In this document: piece by piece, positions 17,507 through 27,507 of the stretch | Numbering within the stretch: position 1 is the stretch's first letter | How the letters are laid out: every line of letters starts with the position of its first letter | Assembly: GCF_002093745.1 (NCBI RefSeq) | Contig: NZ_MTSB01000002.1 | Coordinates: forward strand, 186,001 to 250,000 | Length of the DNA stretch: 64,000 bases | Direction of reading: 5' to 3' | Source of the DNA: Pseudomonas graminis | GTDB lineage: Bacteria; Pseudomonadota; Gammaproteobacteria; Pseudomonadales; Pseudomonadaceae | Translations under genes and position numbers: made by a program | Notes under the pieces: model-generated | Seen by the model: only the letters and a program-made list of their open reading frames with translations | Database searches by the model: none | Told to the model about the DNA's origin: nothing

Positions 17507-19147
17507 TTACAGCAGGATTGTGCGGATGTCCGCCAGCAATTCGCTCAAGCGCTTGGTGAAGCGGGCAGCCGCTGCACCGTTGATCACGCGGTGATCGTAG
17601 GACAGAGACAATGGCAGCATCAGTTTAGGCTGGAAGGCTTTGCCGTCCCAGACAGGCTGGATGGTTGCCTTGGCAACACCAAGGAACGCCACTTCCGGCG
17701 CGTTGACGATCGGCGTGAAGCCGGTGCCGCCAATGTGGCCGAGGCTGGAAATGGTGAAGCACGCGCCCTGCATGTCGTTCGCGGTCAGCTTCTTGTTGCG
17801 CGCCTTTTCAGCCAGTGCGGCGGCTTCTGCTGCCAGTTGCAACAGGCTCTTCTGATCGACATCGCGGATAACCGGCACCAGCAAGCCGTCCGGGGTGTCC
17901 ACGGCGAAGCCGATGTGTACGTACTTCTTGCGGATCACAGCCTTGCCGCTTGGCGCCAGCGAAGCGTTGAAGTCCGGCAGTTCCTTGAGCAGGTGTGCGC
18001 AGGATTTGAGCAGCAGCGGCAGAACGGTCAGCTTGACGCCGGCTTTCTCGGCAGCGCCTTTCTGCGCGACACGGAAAGCTTCCAGGTCGGTGATGTCGGC
18101 CTGATCGAATTGCGTAACGTGCGGAATGTTCAGCCAGCTGCGGTGCAGGCCCGAAGCGCCCAGTTGCATCAGGCGCGTCATAGGCACTTCTTCGATTTCG
18201 CCGAAACGGCTGAAATCGACTTCCGGGATCAGCGGGATGCCCGAGCCGCCGCTTGCGCCGCCGGCCGGAGCTTCCTTGGCTTTCTGCATCATGGTCTTGA
18301 CGTAGGCCTGAACGTCTTCTTTCAGCACACGGCCATGCGGGCCGGTGGCGCTGACTGCGTTCAGCTCGACGCCGAACTCGCGTGCCAGCTGACGAACAGC
18401 CGGGCCTGCGTGAACCTTGGCGCCGTCTTTGGCCGGTGCGGCCGGAGCCGGTGCAGCCTCGGCTTTCGGCGCGGGAGCTGCGGCCGGGGCAGGGGCTTCA
18501 GCTTTGGCTGGCGCGGCAGCCGGTGCGCTGGCGGCAGGGGCCGGTGCAGCAGCAGGCGCAGCGCCTTCGACTTTCAGCTTCAGAATCAGGTCGCCGGTGC
18601 CGACTTCCTGATCCAGTTTGACTTCGATGCTTTCCACAACGCCTGCGGCAGGAGACGGAATCTCCATGCTGGCCTTGTCGGATTCCAGGGTGATCAACGA
18701 CTGATCAGCCTGAATGGAGTCGCCGACCTTGACCATCAGTTCGATGATCTTGGCCTTGCCCGACGAACCGATGTCCGGGACATGAATGTCCTGAACGGTC
18801 GCGGCAGCCGCCGGAGCGGGCTCGGCGGCAGCGGGGGCGGCTTCAGCCGGTTTCTCGGCAGCGGCAGGGGCTGCTGCAGGTTCGGCAGCAGGTGCCGGCG
18901 CAGCAGAGGCTTCGCCTTCCACTTCAAGCTCGAACAGCTCGTCGCCTTCTTTCAGGCGGTCGCCCAGCTTGACCTTCATGGCCTTGATGACACCGGTCTT
19001 GGGGGCCGGAATTTCCATGCTCGCCTTGTCCGATTCAAGCGTCAGAACGCTCTGGTCGGCTTCGATGCGATCACCGACCTTGACCATCAATTCAATGACT
19101 TCGCCTTCACCGTTGCCGATGTCGGGTACACGAATTAACTCACTCAC
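17507..19147 (-). CDS. aceF: dihydrolipoyllysine acetyltransferase, E2 of pyruvate dehydrogenase
   Basis: AceF is the core of the pyruvate dehydrogenase complex and transfers acetyl groups from E1 to CoA. The 546-residue product has two lipoyl domains, each with the lipoyl-lysine motif ESDKASMEIP, separated by Ala/Pro-rich flexible linkers. The E3/E1-binding domain follows (AVRQLAREFGVELNAVSATG). The catalytic domain ends with the active-site motif SYDHRVINGAAAARF. Asn in place of the usual Asp after DHRVI is also found in Azotobacter E2p and is not a defect. The GTG start at 19147 follows a strong AGGAG Shine-Dalgarno and gives the known VSELIRVPDIG N-terminus. It is cotranscribed after aceE across a 142-base gap. 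Confidence 0.95.
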   Translation of the reverse strand: MSELIRVPDIGNGEGEVIELMVKVGDRIEADQSVLTLESDKASMEIPAPKTGVIKAMKVKLGDRLKEGDELFELEVEGEASAAPAPAAEPAAAPAAAEKPAEAAPAAAEPAPAAAATVQDIHVPDIGSSGKAKIIELMVKVGDSIQADQSLITLESDKASMEIPSPAAGVVESIEVKLDQEVGTGDLILKLKVEGAAPAAAPAPAASAPAAAPAKAEAPAPAAAPAPKAEAAPAPAAPAKDGAKVHAGPAVRQLAREFGVELNAVSATGPHGRVLKEDVQAYVKTMMQKAKEAPAGGASGGSGIPLIPEVDFSRFGEIEEVPMTRLMQLGASGLHRSWLNIPHVTQFDQADITDLEAFRVAQKGAAEKAGVKLTVLPLLLKSCAHLLKELPDFNASLAPSGKAVIRKKYVHIGFAVDTPDGLLVPVIRDVDQKSLLQLAAEAAALAEKARNKKLTANDMQGACFTISSLGHIGGTGFTPIVNAPEVAFLGVAKATIQPVWDGKAFQPKLMLPLSLSYDHRVINGAAAARFTKRLSELLADIRTILL

Positions 19148-19289
19148 TATGTCTCTCCTTAGGAGAACCTGTTCACTCACGAATACGCTGGTTCAGTTAC
19201 AACGAAACAGCGTTGGATGCTCATTTACAGTGGGTAAATTCCGCATCCTCGGCTGTTTACGCTCTGATCAGCGCTCTTGAAGCAGACTC

Positions 19290-21935
19290 TTAGCAGTCCA
19301 GTGGATTGCGTTTTTCAGGATCGATGCCGAACTTGACGATGGCTTCCGCCACAACCTTGGGTTCGATATCGCCACGGTCAGCCAAGGCTTCCAGGGCTGC
19401 CAGCACCACGAAGTGGCGATCGACTTCAAAGAAGTGACGCAGCTTCTTGCGGCTGTCGCTACGGCCGAAACCGTCGGTGCCCAGGACTTTGTATTCCTTG
19501 GTTGGAACCCACTGACGAATCTGGTCAGCGAACAGTTTCATGTAGTCAGTCGAGGCAATGACCGGACCCTTGCGACCGCCGAGGCACTGCTCGACGTAGC
19601 TCGATTCCGGCTTCTGGCCAGGGTGCAGGCGGTTGTTGCGCTCTACCGCCAGACCGTCGCGACGCAATTCGTTGAAGCTGGTAACGCTCCAGACGTCGGC
19701 GCCGATGTTGAACTCGTCACGGAGAATCTTCGCCGCTTCGCGCACTTCACGCAGGATGGTGCCCGAGCCCAGCAACTGGACGTGGTGCGCCGCTTCCCGG
19801 GTGTCTTCTTCGAGCAGGTACATGCCCTTGACGATCCCTTCCTCGACGCCGGCCGGCATGGCTGGCTGGGCGTAGGATTCGTTCATCACGGTCAGGTAGT
19901 AGAAAACGTCCTGCTGTTCTTCGAACATCCGGCGCATGCCATCCTGGATGATCACTGCCAGTTCGTAACCGTAAGTCGGGTCGAAGGTGCGGCAGTTCGG
20001 GATGGTCGATGCCAGGATGTGGCTGTGACCGTCTTCGTGTTGCAGACCTTCGCCGTTCAGCGTGGTACGGCCGGCGGTGCCGCCGATCAGGAAGCCACGG
20101 GTGCGGCTGTCGCCAGCGGCCCAGGCCAGGTCGCCAATGCGCTGGAAACCGAACATCGAGTAGAAGATGTAGAACGGAATCATCGGCTGGTTGTGGCTGG
20201 AATACGACGTGCCGGCAGCGATGAAGGAGGACATGGCGCCCGCTTCGTTGATGCCTTCTTCGAGGATCTGGCCTTTCTTGTCTTCGCGATAGAACATCAC
20301 TTGTTCTTTATCGACTGGCTCGTAGAGCTGGCCGACCGACGAGTAGATGCCCAGTTGGCGGAACATGCCTTCCATACCGAAGGTACGGGCTTCGTCCGGA
20401 ATGATCGGCACGATGCGCTGACCGATTTCCTTGTCCTTGACCAGTTGCGTCAGGATGCGCACGAAAGCCATCGTGGTGGAAATTTCGCGGTCGCCCGAGC
20501 CGTCAAGGATGGCCTTGAGGGTGTCGAGTGGCGGGGTCGGCAGGTTGAAGCTCTGTGCGCGACGCTGTGGCACGAAGCCACCCAGCGCAGCACGACGCTC
20601 GCTCAGGTAACGGGCCTCGGCGCTGCCTTCTTCCGGCTTGTAGAACGGCAGGGCTTCAAGCTCGGCGTCCTTGACCGGGATGTCGAAACGGTCACGGAAG
20701 TGACGCAGGCTGTCGACATCGACCTTCTTGGTGTTGTGCGCAGTGTTTTTCGCTTCGCCGGCACCGGTGCCATAACCTTTGATGGTCTTGGCCAGAACCA
20801 CGGTCGGTTGACCCTTGTGGTTGACGGCTTCGTGATACGCCGCATAGACCTTGTACGGGTCGTGGCCGCCACGGTTGAGTTTCCAGATCTCGTCGTCGGA
20901 CAGATCGGCAACCATCGCCTTGAGTTCAGGCGAGTTGAAGAAGTGCTCGCGAACGAACGCGCCGTCTTTGGCTTTGTAGTTCTGGTATTCGCCGTCGATG
21001 ACTTCGTCCATACGACGTTGCAGGATACCGTCGACGTCCTTGGCCAGCAGCGGGTCCCAGAAACGGCCCCAGATGACTTTGGTGACGTTCCACTGAGCGC
21101 CACGGAACACGCCTTCCAGTTCCTGGATGATCTTGGCGTTGCCGCGAACCGGACCGTCGAGGCGCTGAAGGTTGCAGTTGACGACGAAGATCAGGTTGTC
21201 GAGCTTCTCGCGACCGGCCAGGGCGATGGCGCCCAGGGATTCCGGCTCGTCGGTCTCGCCGTCACCCAGGAAGCACCAGACTTTCTGCTTGCCTTCCGGA
21301 ATGTAACCGCGGTGCTCCAGGTACTTCATGAAGCGGGCCTGGTAGATCGCCTGGATCGGGCCAAGGCCCATCGACACGGTCGGGAACTGCCAGAAATCCT
21401 TCATCAGCCACGGGTGCGGGTAAGAAGACAGGCCATTGCCGTCGACTTCCTGGCGGAAGTTGTTCATCTGGTCTTCAGTGATGCGGCCTTCCAGGAACGC
21501 ACGGGCGTAGACGCCTGGCGATGCGTGACCCTGGAAGTAGATCAGGTCGCCGCCGTGTTCGTCGGTCGGGGCCTGGAAGAAGTAGTTGAAACCGATGTCA
21601 TACAGCGTGGCGCTGGAGGCGAAGCTGGAGATGTGGCCGCCCAGATCCGGGTCGTTCAGGTTGGTTTTCACCACCATTGCCAATGCGTTCCAGCGCACCA
21701 GCGAGCGAATGCGGCGTTCCATGAACAGGTCGCCAGGCATGCGTGCTTCGTGGGTAACCGGAATCGTGTTGCGGTATGGCGTAGTGATGGCGTACGGCAG
21801 CTGCGAACCACTACGGGTGGCCAGCTCGCCCAAACGGGTCATCAGGTAGTGAGCGCGGTCTTCGCCTTCTTTGTCGAGAACCGATTCCAGGGCGTCCAGC
21901 CATTCCTGGGTTTCGACGGGATCGAGGTCTTGCAT
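19290..21935 (-). CDS. aceE: pyruvate dehydrogenase E1 component (homodimeric type)
   Basis: AceE decarboxylates pyruvate with thiamine diphosphate and passes the acetyl group to the AceF lipoyl arms. The 881-residue length is that of the proteobacterial homodimeric E1p. The N-terminal half carries the ThDP-binding region (WCFLGDGETDEPESLGAI, then FVVNCNLQRLDGPVRGN). Further landmarks are GHDPYKVYAAYHEA and TSYSSHNQPMIPFYIFYSMF. The ATG follows CTGGAG. aceE is the first gene of the aceEF operon, and its upstream region carries two copies of a palindrome that may be a regulator site. Confidence 0.96.
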   Translation of the reverse strand: MQDLDPVETQEWLDALESVLDKEGEDRAHYLMTRLGELATRSGSQLPYAITTPYRNTIPVTHEARMPGDLFMERRIRSLVRWNALAMVVKTNLNDPDLGGHISSFASSATLYDIGFNYFFQAPTDEHGGDLIYFQGHASPGVYARAFLEGRITEDQMNNFRQEVDGNGLSSYPHPWLMKDFWQFPTVSMGLGPIQAIYQARFMKYLEHRGYIPEGKQKVWCFLGDGETDEPESLGAIALAGREKLDNLIFVVNCNLQRLDGPVRGNAKIIQELEGVFRGAQWNVTKVIWGRFWDPLLAKDVDGILQRRMDEVIDGEYQNYKAKDGAFVREHFFNSPELKAMVADLSDDEIWKLNRGGHDPYKVYAAYHEAVNHKGQPTVVLAKTIKGYGTGAGEAKNTAHNTKKVDVDSLRHFRDRFDIPVKDAELEALPFYKPEEGSAEARYLSERRAALGGFVPQRRAQSFNLPTPPLDTLKAILDGSGDREISTTMAFVRILTQLVKDKEIGQRIVPIIPDEARTFGMEGMFRQLGIYSSVGQLYEPVDKEQVMFYREDKKGQILEEGINEAGAMSSFIAAGTSYSSHNQPMIPFYIFYSMFGFQRIGDLAWAAGDSRTRGFLIGGTAGRTTLNGEGLQHEDGHSHILASTIPNCRTFDPTYGYELAVIIQDGMRRMFEEQQDVFYYLTVMNESYAQPAMPAGVEEGIVKGMYLLEEDTREAAHHVQLLGSGTILREVREAAKILRDEFNIGADVWSVTSFNELRRDGLAVERNNRLHPGQKPESSYVEQCLGGRKGPVIASTDYMKLFADQIRQWVPTKEYKVLGTDGFGRSDSRKKLRHFFEVDRHFVVLAALEALADRGDIEPKVVAEAIVKFGIDPEKRNPLDC

Positions 21936-22046
21936 GGCTTGCTCCAGGGCGGAAAGGCTTCCAGAATCGGTTGCCTGAGTTTGCGACTGGCCTTGTGGGC
22001 AGACGACATAAATTCTTGGATTACCGGAGGGTGGGATCCGGCGGCG

Positions 22047-22112
22047 TGTAGTTTTACTACAAATCGACGGCGATTTCAGCCCTCCACTCTGTGGACCCAG
22101 TAGTAAAACTAC
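22047..22112. promoter_or_regulatory. paired palindromic operator candidates upstream of aceE
   Basis: GTAGTTTTACTAC at 22048-22060 (extended to TGTAGT...ACTACA) and GTAGTAAAACTAC at 22100-22112 are the same 13-base word in opposite orientation. Each has the palindromic form GTAGT-N3-ACTAC. Their centres are 52 bases apart, about five helical turns. They lie 110-180 bases upstream of the aceE start in the divergent aceE/glnE gap of 384 bases. A dimeric repressor of pyruvate dehydrogenase (PdhR-like in role) is a reasonable guess. The motif is not the E. coli PdhR consensus. Confidence 0.6.
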
Positions 22113-22319
22113 AGAGAAGCGACGTAATCGCTTCTGTTGTGTTGTGACTTAAAACGTTACTGTTGATTGCTATTGAATATCTTGCCGGTAAAAAGCGGAT
22201 TTTTATGCTTCTAATTTGATTTTTCCAGCAATTTATAACCTTTGTTCGACAAGCGGTGGTGGCAGACGCGTCTCGTACACATGACGGACGGGCGTTTGCA
22301 CGCCGATCAAGGATAGACC

Positions 22320-25277
22320 ATGAGCCTACCTTTACTCGCCGATTTTCCGGCCATTCTGCTGCCACTGATAAGCCGTGCCCGGCAGACCTTCCAGGCCGCA
22401 CTGACTAATGTGTCGGACCAGGCGCTGGCTTCTTTCGAGGCATGGCCCGAAGCGCGCCGCCAGGCATTCGACCGGGTATGTGCGGCCAGCGATTTTGTAA
22501 CCGAACAAGTCTGTCGCGATCCGCAGATGCTGCTGCAACTGGCCGATTCGGGCGAGCTGGAGCGTAGCTTTTCTGTCGGCCAATTGCGCGGTCAAATTGC
22601 CGAGGCGCTGCTGAACGCTGCCAGCGAGGACGAACTGGGGCGTAATCTACGTCGACAGCGCGCGCGTCAGCAAGTCCGGATTATCTGGCGCGACCTGACC
22701 CGCCAGGCAGACCTGATCGAAACCTGCCGCGACTTGTCGGAAATGGCCGATGCCTCGATCGACCTCGCTTACCACTGGCTTTACCAGCGTTTGTGTCAGC
22801 AATTCGGTACGCCGACCGGTCGTCACTCAGGGTCGCCACAGCACATGGTCATTCTGGGCATGGGCAAGCTCGGCGCGGTCGAGCTGAACCTGTCGTCGGA
22901 CATCGACCTGATCTTCGGCTATCCGGAGGGCGGAGAAACGACCGGCACCAAGCGCCCGCTCGATAATCAGGAGTTTTTCATCCGGCTGGGGCAGCGACTG
23001 ATTAAGGCGCTGGACCCGGTGACGGTCGACGGCTTCGTATTCCGCGTCGACATGCGTCTGCGGCCCTACGGTTCATCCGGGGCGCTGGTGCTCAGTTTCA
23101 ATGCGCTGGAGCAGTACTATCAGGACCAGGGCCGTGACTGGGAACGTTACGCGATGATCAAAGCGCGAGTGGTCGGTGGCGATCAGGCCGCCGGCGCCGA
23201 ATTGCTGGAGATGCTGCGCCCGTTCGTGTACCGCCGTTACCTGGACTTCTCGGCCATCGAAGCGCTGCGCACCATGAAGCAGCTGATTCAGCAGGAAGTG
23301 AAACGCAAAGGCATGGCCGAGAACATAAAGCTCGGTGCCGGCGGCATCCGTGAGGTCGAGTTTATCGCCCAGGCGTTCCAGTTGATACACGGTGGCCGCG
23401 ACCTGAGCCTGCAGCAGCGTCCGCTGTTCAAGGTGCTCAAGACCCTTGAAGGGCAGGGCTATCTGCCTTCCGCCGTGACCGAGGAGTTGCGCGAGGGCTA
23501 CGAGTTTCTGCGTTACACCGAGCATGCCATCCAGGCCATTGCCGACCGCCAGACGCAAATGCTGCCCGACAACGAGCAGGATCAGGCGCGTATCGCGTTG
23601 ATCATGGGCTTTGCCGATTGGGCCGGTTTTCACGAGCGGCTGATGCATTGGCGCGGTCGCGTGTCCTGGCACTTCCGTCAGGTGATCGCCGACCCTGATT
23701 CCGATCCGGACGACGAGCAAGAGGACGACGGCGAAGTCGTGGTCGGCGGCGAGTGGCTGCCGTTGTGGGAAGAGTCCCAGGACGAAGAAGCTGCTGGCCG
23801 TCAGCTGTTGCAGGCCGGTTTTGTCGACGCCGACAGGGCGCTTAAACACCTGGCCAATCTGCGCAGCAGCCCGAACCTGCGTTCTATGCAGCGTCTGAGT
23901 CGCGAGCGTCTGGACGCCTTCATCCCCCGACTGCTGGCGCAGGCGGTGGAACATGAAAAGCCTGATCTGGTTCTTGAGCGTGTGTTGCCGCTGGTCGAGG
24001 CAGTCGCCCGGCGCTCGGCGTATCTGGTGCTGCTCACCGAGAACCCGGATGCATTGCGACAACTGCTGACCCTGTGCGCCGCCAGCCCGTGGATTGCGGA
24101 GCAGATCGCGCGCTTTCCGCTGCTGCTCGATGAGCTGCTCAACGAAGGTCGCCTGTTCAATCCGCCATTGGCGCCGGAACTGGCTGCCGAATTGCGTGAG
24201 CGACTGATCCGCATACCCGAGGACGACCTTGAACAGCAAATGGAAGCCCTGAGGCACTTCAAGCTGGCCCACAGCCTGCGGGTCGCGGCGTCAGAAATTT
24301 CCGGTAGCCTGCCGTTGATGAAAGTCAGTGATTACCTGACCTGGCTGGCTGAGGCGATTCTGGAGCAGGTGCTGGCGCTGGCCTGGCGTTACAGCGTGGC
24401 CCGCCACGGCACACCGTCGCGGCCTGACGGTTCGCTGTGCGATCCGGGGTTTGTGATTGTCGGTTATGGCAAGGTTGGCGGCATCGAGCTGGGCCACGGT
24501 TCCGATCTGGACCTGGTGTTCATTCATGACGGTGATCTGCAGGCCGAGACCGACGGCGCCAAGCCCATCGACAGTGCGCAATTCTTCACCCGGCTGGGGC
24601 AGCGGGTCATCCATTTGCTGACCACGCAGACCAACTCCGGCCAGCTGTATGACGTCGACATGCGCTTGCGACCGTCTGGTGCTTCCGGCCTGCTGGTCAG
24701 TTCGGTAGGTGCCTTTGCCCGCTATCAGGCCGGCGAAGCCTGGACCTGGGAGCATCAGGCGCTGGTGCGCGCCCGTGTGCTGACGGGCAGTCGCGATGTG
24801 GGCGAGCAGTTCGAGAAAGTCCGCGCCGAGGTGTTGGGGCGCGCGCGTGACCTGGACACGTTGCGAGCCGAAGTCAGCGAGATGCGTGCCAAGATGCGCG
24901 ACAACCTCGGCACCCGGCTGACAGCGGCGGGCAGGGCAGCCAATGCGTTCGAAGCGGCGGTGCCATTCGACCTCAAGCAGGACGCCGGAGGTATCGTAGA
25001 CATCGAATTTATGGTGCAATACGCCGCTTTGGCATGGTCCAGAGAGCATCCTGCCCTGCTGCTGTACACCGATAACATCCGTATTCTCGAAGGGCTGGAA
25101 GACGCCGGACTGTTGCCGGATGCGGACGCCAGCCTGTTGCGTGAAGCCTACAAGGCCTACCGTTCGGCGGCGCACCGTCAGGCCCTGCAGAAGCAGGCGG
25201 GCGTGGTCAGTGGTGATCAGTTTCATGCCCAGCGGCGTGAGGTGATGCGGATCTGGACGCAGATGGGGTTGAGCTGA
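22320..25277 (+). CDS. glnE: bifunctional glutamine synthetase adenylyltransferase/deadenylase
   Basis: GlnE adds AMP to, and removes it from, glutamine synthetase in response to GlnB and glutamine, tuning nitrogen assimilation. The 985-residue protein has two nucleotidyltransferase halves. The N-terminal deadenylylating half has the metal-binding pair at Asp194/Asp196 (SSDIDLIFGYPEGG). The C-terminal adenylylating half has it at Asp729/Asp731 (HGSDLDLVFIHDGD). Each is followed by an RLRP segment (DMRLRPYGSSG and DMRLRPSGASG). The ATG follows AGGATA. It is divergent from aceE and upstream of the LPS genes, 128 bases from waaF. Confidence 0.97.
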   Translation: MSLPLLADFPAILLPLISRARQTFQAALTNVSDQALASFEAWPEARRQAFDRVCAASDFVTEQVCRDPQMLLQLADSGELERSFSVGQLRGQIAEALLNAASEDELGRNLRRQRARQQVRIIWRDLTRQADLIETCRDLSEMADASIDLAYHWLYQRLCQQFGTPTGRHSGSPQHMVILGMGKLGAVELNLSSDIDLIFGYPEGGETTGTKRPLDNQEFFIRLGQRLIKALDPVTVDGFVFRVDMRLRPYGSSGALVLSFNALEQYYQDQGRDWERYAMIKARVVGGDQAAGAELLEMLRPFVYRRYLDFSAIEALRTMKQLIQQEVKRKGMAENIKLGAGGIREVEFIAQAFQLIHGGRDLSLQQRPLFKVLKTLEGQGYLPSAVTEELREGYEFLRYTEHAIQAIADRQTQMLPDNEQDQARIALIMGFADWAGFHERLMHWRGRVSWHFRQVIADPDSDPDDEQEDDGEVVVGGEWLPLWEESQDEEAAGRQLLQAGFVDADRALKHLANLRSSPNLRSMQRLSRERLDAFIPRLLAQAVEHEKPDLVLERVLPLVEAVARRSAYLVLLTENPDALRQLLTLCAASPWIAEQIARFPLLLDELLNEGRLFNPPLAPELAAELRERLIRIPEDDLEQQMEALRHFKLAHSLRVAASEISGSLPLMKVSDYLTWLAEAILEQVLALAWRYSVARHGTPSRPDGSLCDPGFVIVGYGKVGGIELGHGSDLDLVFIHDGDLQAETDGAKPIDSAQFFTRLGQRVIHLLTTQTNSGQLYDVDMRLRPSGASGLLVSSVGAFARYQAGEAWTWEHQALVRARVLTGSRDVGEQFEKVRAEVLGRARDLDTLRAEVSEMRAKMRDNLGTRLTAAGRAANAFEAAVPFDLKQDAGGIVDIEFMVQYAALAWSREHPALLLYTDNIRILEGLEDAGLLPDADASLLREAYKAYRSAAHRQALQKQAGVVSGDQFHAQRREVMRIWTQMGLS

Positions 25278-25405
25278 GCCGCAAGGTTGCGCGAGGCCCC
25301 GGTGCCCACTATATAAAGCTATGACAGGGAGGCGACAGGTTGTGTGGGAATGTCACGCAGTCTGATCGGCCTCCCTGATCGTTTCCGGTCGTTTTTGGAT
25401 AGAAC

Positions 25406-26440
25406 ATGAAAATTCTGATCGTTGGGCCTAGCTGGGTCGGTGACATGGTGATGGCGCAAACGCTGTTCCAGTGCCTGAAACAGCGTCACCCCGAGTGCGA
25501 AATCGACGTGCTGGCTCCGGAATGGAGCCGGCCGATACTGGAGCGCATGCCCGAGGTTCGTGCTGCGCTCAGCTTTCCGCTCGGCCACGGCGCCCTCGAA
25601 CTGGCGACCCGTCGGCGAATCGGCAAGTCCCTCGCCGGCCAATACGATCAGACGATTCTGCTGCCCAATTCGCTGAAATCCGCGCTGGTGCCGTTTTTTG
25701 CCGGTATCCCGAAACGTACCGGCTGGCGTGGCGAGTTTCGCTATGGCCTGCTCAATGACGTGCGCACCCTCGACAAGCCGCGCTACCCGCTGATGATCGA
25801 GCGCTTCATGGCGCTGGCTTTCGACAAGGGCGCGGAGTTGCCCCGTCCTTATCCAAAACCCAGCCTGCGCATCGACCCCACGACTCGCGATGCTGCGCTG
25901 CTCAAGTTCGGTCTCGTTCTGGATCGCCCGGTGCTGGCGCTGTGCCCGGGTGCCGAGTTCGGCGAGTCCAAACGCTGGCCTGCCGAGCATTACGCACACG
26001 TTGCCGAAGCCAGTATCCGTGAAGGCTGGCAGGTCTGGCTGTTCGGCTCGAAGAAGGATCACCCGGTCGGCGAGAGCATTCGTCAGGAATTGATCCCCGG
26101 CCTGCGAGAAGAATCCGTCAACCTCAGTGGCGAGACCTCGCTCGCCGAAGCCATTGACCTGCTGTCGTGCGCCGATGCCGTGGTGTCCAACGATTCCGGC
26201 CTGATGCACGTGGCTGCGGCGCTGAACCGCCCGCTGGTGGCGGTGTACGGCTCGACCTCGCCGGGCTTCACACCACCGCTGGCCGACGAAGTCGAGGTGG
26301 TCCGGCTGGGCCTGGAGTGCAGTCCCTGTTTTGAGCGCACCTGCCGTTTTGGTCATTACAACTGCATGCGCCTGCTTGAGCCGGATGCCGTGATTCAGGC
26401 GCTCACCCGGCTGGGTAGCACGCCAGTGGAGGTGGCCTGA
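25406..26440 (+). CDS. waaF: ADP-heptose:LPS heptosyltransferase II
   Basis: WaaF is a cytoplasmic-face GT9 enzyme that adds the second L-glycero-D-manno-heptose to the inner core. The 344-residue product begins MKILIVGPSWVGDMVMAQ and has the nucleotide-heptose site motifs CPGAEFGESKRWPAEHY near residue 185 and SNDSGLMHVAAALNRP near 263. It starts the LPS core operon; waaC begins two bases after its stop. Confidence 0.95.
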   Translation: MKILIVGPSWVGDMVMAQTLFQCLKQRHPECEIDVLAPEWSRPILERMPEVRAALSFPLGHGALELATRRRIGKSLAGQYDQTILLPNSLKSALVPFFAGIPKRTGWRGEFRYGLLNDVRTLDKPRYPLMIERFMALAFDKGAELPRPYPKPSLRIDPTTRDAALLKFGLVLDRPVLALCPGAEFGESKRWPAEHYAHVAEASIREGWQVWLFGSKKDHPVGESIRQELIPGLREESVNLSGETSLAEAIDLLSCADAVVSNDSGLMHVAAALNRPLVAVYGSTSPGFTPPLADEVEVVRLGLECSPCFERTCRFGHYNCMRLLEPDAVIQALTRLGSTPVEVA

Positions 26441-26442
26441 TT

Positions 26443-27507
26443 TTGCGGGTACTGCTGATCAAGACTTCCTCGCTGGGCGATGTGATCCATGCCTTGCCCG
26501 CCTTGACCGACGCGGCCCGGGCGCTGCCGGGTATCCGCTTCGACTGGGTGGTCGAGGAAGGTTTTGCCGAGATTCCCGCCTGGCATCCTGCGGTCGATAA
26601 GGTCATTCCGGTGGCAATTCGTCGCTGGCGCAAGAACCTCTGGCAGACCTTCAGGTCAGGCGAATGGCGACGCTTCAAGCAGCGTGTGCGCGAGCAGCAT
26701 TACGATCTGGTGATTGACGCGCAAGGCCTGTTCAAAAGCGCCTGGCTGACGCGTTACATCGATGCGCCGGTGGCCGGTCTGAACCGTGACTCGGCGCGCG
26801 AGCCGGTGGCCAGCCGTTTTTATGATCGGGCGTTTCCCGTGGCACGCGGACAGCATGCGGTCGAGCGACTGCGCCAGTTGTTTGCTCAGGCGCTGGGGTA
26901 TCCGCTGCCGGACGGCATGGGTGACTATGGCCTCAACCCCCTGACTGGCGACGATGACCGGGTGCAGGCCCCGTTCGTGCTGTTTCTGCACGGCACGACC
27001 TGGGACACCAAGCACTGGCCCGAGGTGTACTGGCGGCAATTGGCCGAATTGATGGCCGCTCGCGGTCTGCACGTGCAGTTGCCGTGGGGCAACCCGGCAG
27101 AAAAAGCCCGCGCCGAGCGCATCGCCGAGGGGCTGGACAGCGCGCACGTGCTGCCGAAACTGAACCTGGCAGGTGTGGCGCGGGTATTGGCCAGCGCGCA
27201 GGCGTGTGTTGCGGTGGACACCGGTATCGGGCACCTGGCCGCAGCGCTGGATGTGCCGACCATTTCTTTGTTCGGCCCTACCAATCCCGGGCTGACCGGG
27301 GCCTACGGCAAATCGCAGGTGCATCTGGCCGCCGACTATCCGGGTTGTGCGCCTTGCCTGCAGAAGAAATGCACTTACCAACCGACCGCCGACGATCAGC
27401 GCCGGTTCGACCTGAAACGCGAGTGGCCGCTGTGCTTCACTCGTTTGAATCCCGAGCGAGTAGCGAGCCAACTGGGCGCGCTGTTGCTGGCAAAGGAACC
27501 TGGCTGA
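26443..27507 (+). CDS. waaC: ADP-heptose:LPS heptosyltransferase I
   Basis: WaaC is a GT9 enzyme that transfers the first heptose onto Kdo. The 354-residue product begins at a TTG codon (LRVLLIKTSSLGDVIHALPA), two bases after waaF. No nearby ATG preserves this conserved N-terminus. Further motifs are LHGTTWDTKHWPEVYW and VDTGIGHLAAALDVPTISL, the latter being the donor-binding region. Its stop overlaps the waaG start (ATGA), which indicates translational coupling. Confidence 0.94.
   Translation: MRVLLIKTSSLGDVIHALPALTDAARALPGIRFDWVVEEGFAEIPAWHPAVDKVIPVAIRRWRKNLWQTFRSGEWRRFKQRVREQHYDLVIDAQGLFKSAWLTRYIDAPVAGLNRDSAREPVASRFYDRAFPVARGQHAVERLRQLFAQALGYPLPDGMGDYGLNPLTGDDDRVQAPFVLFLHGTTWDTKHWPEVYWRQLAELMAARGLHVQLPWGNPAEKARAERIAEGLDSAHVLPKLNLAGVARVLASAQACVAVDTGIGHLAAALDVPTISLFGPTNPGLTGAYGKSQVHLAADYPGCAPCLQKKCTYQPTADDQRRFDLKREWPLCFTRLNPERVASQLGALLLAKEPG

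Noticed and set aside
17580..17600. Asn instead of Asp in the AceF active-site motif (DHRVIN)
   Set aside because: Azotobacter vinelandii E2p has the same Asn, so it is a normal variant in this lineage.
18361..18560. Ala/Pro-rich stretch of AceF as a possible tandem repeat or frameshift
   Set aside because: This is the normal flexible linker between lipoyl and binding domains of AceF.
17393..19138. Open frame antisense to aceF with a Gly/Arg/Ser-rich stretch
   Set aside because: The low-complexity region is the complement of the Ala/Pro linkers of AceF and not a real protein.
19413..22103. Long open frame (896 codons) antisense to aceE
   Set aside because: It is a shadow of aceE caused by codon bias; the translation shows no family motif and ends in the aceE promoter region.
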